Shown in pieces: positions 40,201-49,300 of a stretch of DNA of 64,000 bases. The stretch spans positions 229,362,872 to 229,426,871 of the forward strand of contig NC_077233.1 in assembly GCF_027887165.1 (NCBI RefSeq), read 5' to 3'. The notes beneath the pieces were generated by a model that searched no databases, was not told the DNA's origin, and worked only from the letters and a program-made list of their open reading frames with translations. How positions within the stretch are numbered: the stretch's first letter is position 1; each line of letters starts with the position of its first letter. The DNA comes from Monodelphis domestica. Lineage: Eukaryota; Chordata; Mammalia; Didelphimorphia; Didelphidae. A program made the translations under genes and the position numbers.

Positions 40201-41591
40201 GAGAGAACCTAATATATTTATTTGAAATAACTGATTTGCAGAGTGCATTATGTATTGTGTTTAGTCATTTTAGCCATGTCTGGCTTTGTGAGCCCATTTG
40301 GGGTTTTCTTGGCAAAGATATTGAAGTGGTTTGCCATTTCCTTCTCCAGCTCATTTTCCAAATGAAGGAACTGAGGCAACCAGGGTAAGTGAGTTGCCCA
40401 GGTTCACAGGGTTGGAAAGTGTCTGAGACTGGATTTGAACTCAAGAAGATGAGATCACCCATTGCTCCATCCACTACACCACCTACTTGCCCCCCCTCTA
40501 GTTTGCATTAAGTTAAATTCCCTCCCATTTAGAATCAATCAATCAATCAATGTTTAATAAGTAACTATTATATGCTTGGCACTGTGCCAAGGAAAACACA
40601 GTCCTTGCACTAAAAGAGCCTACAATCTACTGGGGAAAACAACATGCAAACAACTATGTACATAAGATATATCCGGGGTTGATGAAAAGTAAACTGAGCA
40701 GGAAAGGTGGTAGAAGCATGGGATATTGGGAAAAGCCTCCTAAGATGAATTTGAGTCTTGAAGAAAGAAAGGGAAAGTGAGAGATGGAGGAAACTCAAGG
40801 GGTGGCCTGGGGAATAGCCAAGGCAAACGCAGAGACAGAAAACAGAACTCACTGTTCCAAGAACTTCAAATAGGCTAGAGTAGCTAGTCTGCAGGGTACA
40901 TAGAAGGGGTTAAGGCAGCTGAGTGGCTCAGTAGCTAGAGAGCCAGGCCCAGAAATGGGAGGTCCAGGGTTTAAATCTGACCTTAGACACTTCTGAGCAA
41001 TGTGACCCCTGGGGAAGTCTCTTAACCCCAATTGCCAAGCTCTTCTGTCCTGAAACCAATATTGATTCTAAGATGGAAGGTATGGGTTTAAAAAACAAAC
41101 CAAAAAAAAGGCTGTTGGGGGCACAGCTGGGTAGCTCAGTGGATTGAGAGTCAGGCCCAAAGATGGGTGATTCTGGGTTCAAATTTGACCTCAGACACTT
41201 CCGAGCTGTGTGACCTTGGACAAGTCACTTAACCCCCATTGCCTAGCCTTTACCACTCTTCTGCCTTGGAGCCAATACAGAGTATTGACTCCAAGATGGA
41301 AGGTAAGAGTTTTTTTTTTTTTAAAGGCTATTATTGTAGTAATATGGTAAGATAGTATGAAAGTCTTAACTAGAATAGGAGTTCTATCAATGGAGAAAAG
41401 GGGATATACATGAGAGATGCTGTGAAGACAAAATCGACAAGATCTGGGAATTGATTGGCCATGTGGAATGAATGAAAGTGACGTGTTGGGATGATACTGA
41501 GGTTGCTGGGCTGGTGATGACCTTGACAACAGGAAACCTTCAAGTTAAGGGACCAGTTTGGGGAGAAAAATGATGAGGTTTTTTTGGGAGG

Positions 41592-41649
<58 letters not shown>

Positions 41650-43265
41650 TCATTTTAAGATGCCCTGGGGCATGTCCAAAAAAAATCTAAGAATTCTCAA
41701 GTTGGAAAGGATATTAATGGTCCCAGGATGATAAGTTAATATGGAAGGAACCTTTTAAACAATACTCCAAACTCTTCTATTTACAGTTGAAAAAAACAAG
41801 GACTAGGGAGATTGAATGATTTGATCTAAGTTATCCACCTAGTAAAAATGAGTCAGAATTTGAACCAGGCTCTTTAACTTCCAAATCCAGCCCTTTTTTT
41901 ACTTTCCAGAAGGGCCATACTCATTTCATAAAGAGAAAAATGGATGTTCAGATTAGGGAAAATAAACTGCCGGAGATCATACAGCAAATGAGTCAGAGGA
42001 AGAGTCTAGAATAGAATCCAGGTTTCTGGGGCTCCTGAACCTTTTTACTACACAAGTCTGGACTCTGGGCCTCCAATTTTTACCAGGTTAAATAAGACTT
42101 CCATAGCCTGAAAGGCCAACTGGCTGAGATCTGCCTTTTTGGGAATATAGCCTTTATTTTGAAAAATGGCATTTAACCAAGGAAAAATCAGGCACTGGCT
42201 TCTCAGTCTTTTGGGGGTCTCTATACTGTCAATTTAAAATCCCAGACAAGGTACTGACCTGTGACGAGTAGCGCACTCTGTTTCAATATCCTCAAGATGA
42301 AATTCAGCCCAGGGATCAGGCATGTGTTTTGCTTTCTCAATGGCATGTTTCCAAGTTTCCTGTATAAGTCATACACAAGCAAGTTAGGAAAAGAACCAAA
42401 CCACAGCTCAATTGAATCAGAGCAACCTTACTTCCTTCTGGACTCTTTCTTTCCTTGATTTCTTTCCTCTCTGGGCCAGGTGTGAATTCAGGAAAAGAAA
42501 ACAATCTCACTCATTTTGCTTTTCAAGAACACAGTTCACTAAAACATGTGGACATCCCCCCCACTTCAAATCCTGGGAAGAGAAATGAGGTTTTTAGAGT
42601 ACCCAAAGGCATAGGACTTCTATTACAGTAATTTCCATTTCCTTAGCATGCCTGGAAATGGCTAATTAGTATTAGATTCAAGGAAGATTAATCCTACTGA
42701 GCCCACTTCATATAGACTGACTCACAGCTAATACAGTATTTTAGCATCCTTTTAGTCTCTTAATAGTTACATAATGGCTGTACCTTCTATTTCTGCATTA
42801 GCAAAATTGGCCCAAAATGTGACCCTTGAGTAGATCTGATCCAAAGATCAAGAAGGCTTTTGATGCAGAGGAAAAGGCACTGACTATGGCATCAAAGGAC
42901 CTAAATTCAAATCCTGCCTCAAATACTCACAACTTCTATGATCTTGGGTAATGCACTTAACATCCCTGTACCTGAATAACTTCATCTGTAAAGTGAGAGG
43001 GTTAGACTCAATGGCCTCTGAGGAAGGCACTTTCTAGCTCTAGATCTGTGCTCCTTTGATGTGATAAAGAACAATTTAAATTGTTTTCCCCAATTACATG
43101 TAAAAACAATTTTTATTTGTTTTTTAAAATTCTGAGTTCCAAATCCTCTCCATTCTTCCATCCCCTTCCTTCTCACTGAGAAACCAAGAAATTTGATTTA
43201 GCTCAGACATGTGTAGTCATGAAAAACATATTTCCATGTTGGGAAAGAAAACCTAGACCAAACAT

Positions 43266-43303
<38 letters not shown>

Positions 43304-46300
43304 TCATCGAATTTTTTTAAAGTTTTTTAAAGTTTGCTTTGGGACAGTTGGGTGGCTCAGTAGATTGAGAGTCAGACCCAGAGACAGGAGGTCCTGCATT
43401 CAAACCTGACTTCAGACACTTCCTAGCTGTGTGACCCTGGGCAAGTCACTTAACCTTCATTGCCTAGCCCTTAGCATTCTTCTGTCTGTTTTTTTTTTTT
43501 TAAATAAATAAATAAAAATAAAAGCCTGTTTTGATCTGTTTTCAGACTCCATCAGTTCTTTCTCTGGAGGTGGTTAACATTTTTCACCATAAACCCTTCA
43601 GAATTTTCTTGGATCGTTGTATTGCTGGGAAAGTAGCTAAGTCATTCACAGTTGACCATTGTACAATATTGCTATTACTGTATATACAATGCTCTTCTGC
43701 TTCTGTTCACTTCACTTTTGTATCAGTTCATTTAAGTCTTTTTGGGTTTTCTGAAACCATCCTGCTCATCATTTCTTACACTACAACAGGATTCCATGAC
43801 AATCACATGCCACAACTTGTTTAGCCTTTCTCCAATTCTTTGCCACCACAAATAAGAGCCACTATAAATATTTTCTACAGATAGGTCCTCTTCCTTTTTT
43901 TTTTTAATGTCTTTGGACATAAACCTAGTGTGTGGATAAGTCCTTTTCCTTTTTTCTTTTTTAAATGTCTTTGAGACTCAGACCTAGTGGGGGTATATGT
44001 TCTGTCTTATGATTTTTCTTATATTATCTCATTTGATCCTCATAATAACTCTGGGAAGCAGGTGTTATTATTACTGCCATTTTACAGATGAGGAAATTGA
44101 AACTGAAATGGTCACATGGCTAGTAAGCATCTGAATCAGGATTTAAAGTCAAGTATTCTTGACACCAGATCCAGCATTGGACAGTCGACTAAGACACTAG
44201 AATCACTGAACTTAACATTAGTTTTTCTTTCAAAAATCCGGGAAGAATTTAAATCTTGGTTCTGGAGAACTGAAGATGAAACACATTTCTCCCCTCTTGG
44301 TACAGAAATAGGGATGAGGATGCTATGGTTACAGAATGTTACATTTTTAGATACAATTGGTTTTTGTTTCTTTTTTTTTTTAACCCTTACCTTCCGTCTT
44401 GGAGTCAATACTGTGTATTGGCTCCAAGGCAGAAGAGTGGTAAGGGCTAGGCAATGGGGGTCAAGTGACTTGCCCAGGGTCACACAGCTAGGAAGTGGCT
44501 GAGGCCATGGTTTTTGTTTCTTGATTCTACTTGTTTTTCTTTTTTCCAAGGAAGGATTCTTAGAAGGGGGAAGTATCAATAAAGGAGTATGGTACAAAAA
44601 AGGAAAAAAATATAAAAATAAAACTAAGAAATGATAATTAAAAAAAAAACATGGTCAGTAGCTATAGTTCTTTATAACTGCTTTCTGAAAACTGGATAAA
44701 TACAAGGGCATAGATTGAAACAAAACCCTTATCTTCCTAAGAATTTACTAAGTCTCTGAACATTTTGTGCCCAGGCAAGATTCCAGAATACTAAACCAGC
44801 AAACACATCCTGTACTGACCAACTCAGGTGTACCCAGTTATTTGTAGCACAATAGAAATTCATATGAGCATGACTGGACCCACAAATGGAGAACTGATTT
44901 ACCAGCCAATCTCCCTTTGCTAGCTAAAACACATTGCTCCCCTTTGCTAGTCTACTACCCCTTTTCTGATCTCCAGGCATAAAGCCCATCTTCTCACTAC
45001 CCTCTGGGAAAATGCCCTTTGTTCTCTGCCAGGTGGCAACAAGTACATGTTTCCCAATGAGATAATGTCCCAATTGTAGTTTTCACCAAGGGAATGGGGG
45101 CAGGGAGCGCCGTGGGAGAAAAGAGGGGAAAAAAAGACATTTTTCAAAAATTATTTTGATGAATTTTAAAAATATGGGTAGATCTAAACGGGGTGACTTA
45201 CCTTTCCTGTCTCTGTAGGACTTTAAAAAATCCAAGTATTTAAATCTAATATGTTCTCTTCCTTCCTTTTTTTCCTTTTTCCCCTACTTGTTGGCAGGAA
45301 TTTAACCTCTCCCCAGAGGAAACCTGTATAGGCTTCTGCTCCACAGATGAAAACAAATCAAGTCAAACTTATAAGCATTTAATGACCATGGGCTCAGAAG
45401 GGTTCTGCATAATGTCTCAAAATTAAATGAAAGCAGCTCTGTCAGAGTGAATTAAATCTTTTGCTGCCTCTTTCTCATTTATCAGCGTAGATCCAAAGCA
45501 ATGGCCAGAGAGTGTGAAAAAAGAAGGAACAAGAGAACCTCTTCCTCTTTCTTCCAAAGTTTGTCAATATTTGGAGTACCTTACAACCAAAGATATCAAA
45601 TCACAATTTAATTTTTGCTTTAAAAGTCCAGGGAGACATGGTAATCACATGTGCCATGAAAACAGAGCTAGGACTGATTGATCATTAATTAGGAAAAGGC
45701 TGAACAAACTGAAAATAATGGAATAGCATTGTTTGTAAAATACAACAAACTGAAGAATTCAGAGAAAGTAAGAAAGAACTGTATGAACAGCTGCAGGTCA
45801 AAGACAGCTGAATGAGAATCAAGAAGTATTCAATATTACCATAAAACAAATGTGTCAACTTCACAGGTCATAGATTTGGTGCTGGAAAGAACTTTGGTGA
45901 TGGTGAGAATAGAGAGAAGTCTTCTAGTATAAGCCCCCCATTTTACAGATGAGAAAAACTGAGACTGACACAAGTGAAAGGACTTGTCTAAGTTCACAAT
46001 GGTGATATAGTTCTTTCCATTGCACTTATTGTTCAGTAATTTTTCAGTCTTACCCAACTTTGTGACCCCATTTGGGGTGTCTCAGAAAGGATACTGGAGT
46101 GGTTTGCCATTTCCCTCTCTAGTTCATTTAACAGATGAGGAAAACTGAGGCAAAAGTTAAGTGACTTGTCCAGGGCCATACTGCTAGCATCTGAGGTGAA
46201 ATTTGAACTGAAATCTTCTGACTCCAGGTCTGGCACTCTATCCACTGCATTACCTACCTGCCTCTTCTCTATGAAAATACCAACAAATCCAAGTCTCTAC

Positions 46301-49300
46301 AATCACATGCCAAATACAGTGTATCACACAAAATCATCAGGGTATCTATTTGTTACTACTATGCTTCTCTTGTCTAATCATAGATAAAAAATCCAGGAAA
46401 TGCCCAAATCTATACAAGCACTGAACTCCCTTCTCCCCAAGGGCTAGAGAAAAAATTCTGATCTATATATTCTATATATATTCCCATCATTTTGTGGAGG
46501 GAGAACTGAAGCACCTTATTTTTCAATTGTAGTAGTCCCTACCTCCCCAACCCATTACAGCAAATCAAAATTCATTTTTGAGAATTATACAACACACATA
46601 TTTTTAAAGATAACTTAAGCTTCTCAGTCTGGGACAGAAACCACACTTCCACTTTATAAAGAAATGAAAAGCTGTGTGGTAGAAGAAATAACTTGAGTAA
46701 GAAGACTTAAGTCTGAACGTTAGATTTGTTGCCTACTAAGTCTGGGACTCCTAAACTATAAAGATGAGCTATTATCATCGTCATTACTATTGTAAGGAAT
46801 CTATTTGTCAGTTAATTATAGAGAACATACCTGAGATTTTTGGTCATGGTATATATGTGTAAAAGGGAAATATGCTGAATATAGCGTCAGAGGATTTGAG
46901 TTCAAACTTGTTTTGGTACTATTTGTGGGAGCTTGGACAAATCACTTCAGTTCTCTGGATTTCAGTTTCCTCATCTATAAAATCATCAGTTAGAGCTGTG
47001 TGACCCTGGTGAAGTCACTTAACCCTGTTGGCCTCAATTTCCTCATCTGCAAAATGAGTTGGTGAAGGAAATGGCAAACACTCCAGGATCTCTGCCAAGA
47101 AAACCCTAAATGGGGTCATGAAGAGTTGGATCTGATGAACTTTTCTTCTCTGGCTCATTTATATCTCCTTGTTACTATTCCTTTATGTTTAACCACATTA
47201 TTATTTACCCTTGTACTTTAGGACCCTGCTCTTAAAAAAAAAAGGAGAAATCATTCAACAAGATGGTATCATTTTCCTAATGGTTTCCTAACCTCCTCTC
47301 CCCTCATTCTAAAATCTAAGCTCTAATCTGATCAAAGGAACTTCCCAGGTAACTGATGTGAAGTGGTCACATGTACGCTCTTGAGATCATAATCCAAACA
47401 GAGGAGATAACGTGAACAAACAAGTACAAACAACATATATAGGCTACACTGGAAATAATCTTTGGGGAAAAGCCTTCAAGATTGAAGAAGACTAGAAAAA
47501 GCTTATGGAAAAAGGTGAGTCTTTAGCAGAGTCTTTTTTTTCTTTAATTATTTAATTAATTAAGAATATTTTTCCATGGTTACATGATTCATGTTCTTTC
47601 CCTCACCTCCTGCCTCCCAGAGTCAACAAGCAATTCCACTGGGTTTTACATGTATCATTTATCAAGACCTATTTCCATATTATTAATAATCACTTAGAGT
47701 CTACATCCCTAATCATATCCTCATAGAACCATGTGATCAAGCAGTTGTTTTTCTTCTGTGTTTCTACTCCCACAGTTCCTTCTCTGGATATAGGTAGCTT
47801 CTTTCTCATGAGTCCCTTTTAGCTGAGTCTTGTAAAGATTAAAATTTAGAGAGACTGGGACGGGTAGAAATTAGTTTCTCTCTTCAAGGAGTATTATATT
47901 TTTATGAGGTTTATTAAAGATTAAGGATTAAAGAAAATACAGGATAAGAAAACACGTGCCTAGGCCAGAGAGGCCTAGACAAGACCTCACCTACATTATG
48001 AAGAGCCACCTCAGCTCCAAAACGGAAGTCCAAAAGACCCCTCAGTAGGCGGAGAACTCCTTTATATAATCATTTGTGTTCTTGCCCAGGCGAGAATTCA
48101 GTGTGATTACAAAGCACTCTGGGGAAGTGGAGCAAAGGATTCTGGGGATTAGAATCCTAAATTCGAGTCTATTTTTTATAGTCTTAAAGGAAGCCAGGAT
48201 ATACAGGTGAAGAGAAGAGAGTTCCAAGCACGAGGGTCAGCAAGTGAAAAGGCAGAGCAAAGAGAGGGAGAGTGCTGTTCTGAGCAACTACAAGGAGGTC
48301 AGTGTATAGACTGTAAAGCGTAAGGAGGCGGGAGAGGTAATAAGGAGAAGTAGCAAGGTTATGAAAAGCTCTGAACAGCAAACAGAGGATTTGATCCTGG
48401 AGAGTTTACTGAATAGGATAGTGACATGGTTGGATCCACATTTTAAGAAAACCAATTTATCATCTCATGGAAGATGGACTGAAGTGGGTAAGTAGTTGAG
48501 ACAAAGAAATAAACCTGAAGCCTCTTTGAATAAGTTGAGATAGGAATCGATGAGGGCCTGCCTTCAGGGGATGGCAAGGTTCAAGGAGAACGTTATTGTT
48601 GTTCAGTCATGTCTGACTCTTCGTGGCCCCCTGGACCCCAGCTATCCATGGGGTTTTCTTGGCAAGGATACTGGAGAGGTTTGCATTTACTTCTCCAGAA
48701 GATACTTCTGACAGGCAATTGAAGGGTCAGAGAGCCAGGGAGTCTCTGAGGCTGGATTTGAACTTGGGTCTTCCCCACTCTAGAACCAGCATTCTATCCG
48801 CTGAGACACCTAGTGACCTCCTAGGGAGAAGGTGGCATATGCAAAAGATGTGATAAAGGTAGAAATGAGAAGACTTGGCAATGGAACGGATATAGTGAGG
48901 TAAGAGTTGATATAGTTGGGGTAAGATGAGGGTAACTCCTAAGTTTGGAGCCAAGGGGCTTGAGAGGATGTTGGTACTCTCAACAATAATAGGAGAGTTA
49001 GGAAGAGGGAAAGGTGCAAGGTGGAAGGGGAGATAATGATTTTAGTTTTGGAAATGTTGATTTTAAAATGTCTAAGGGACATTAGTGATATCCAGTAGGT
49101 AATCAAGAATGGAAATCAAGAGAGATATTAGGGCTATATAAATATACCTGAGAATCATATGCATAGGGATTTATAATTGAATTAATGGGAACTGATGAGA
49201 TCTCTATTCATAAACTTAACTCAAGTTTGCTATCATCATGGTCAAAAAACCCTTGGATGACTAAAATTCCAATCTTAGCCATAAGGAAAATTTCAACTTT

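Noticed and set aside
44136..44597. 153-codon minus-strand and 128-codon plus-strand frames
   Set aside because: Both run through a SINE; the peptide segments recur wherever the SINE occurs.
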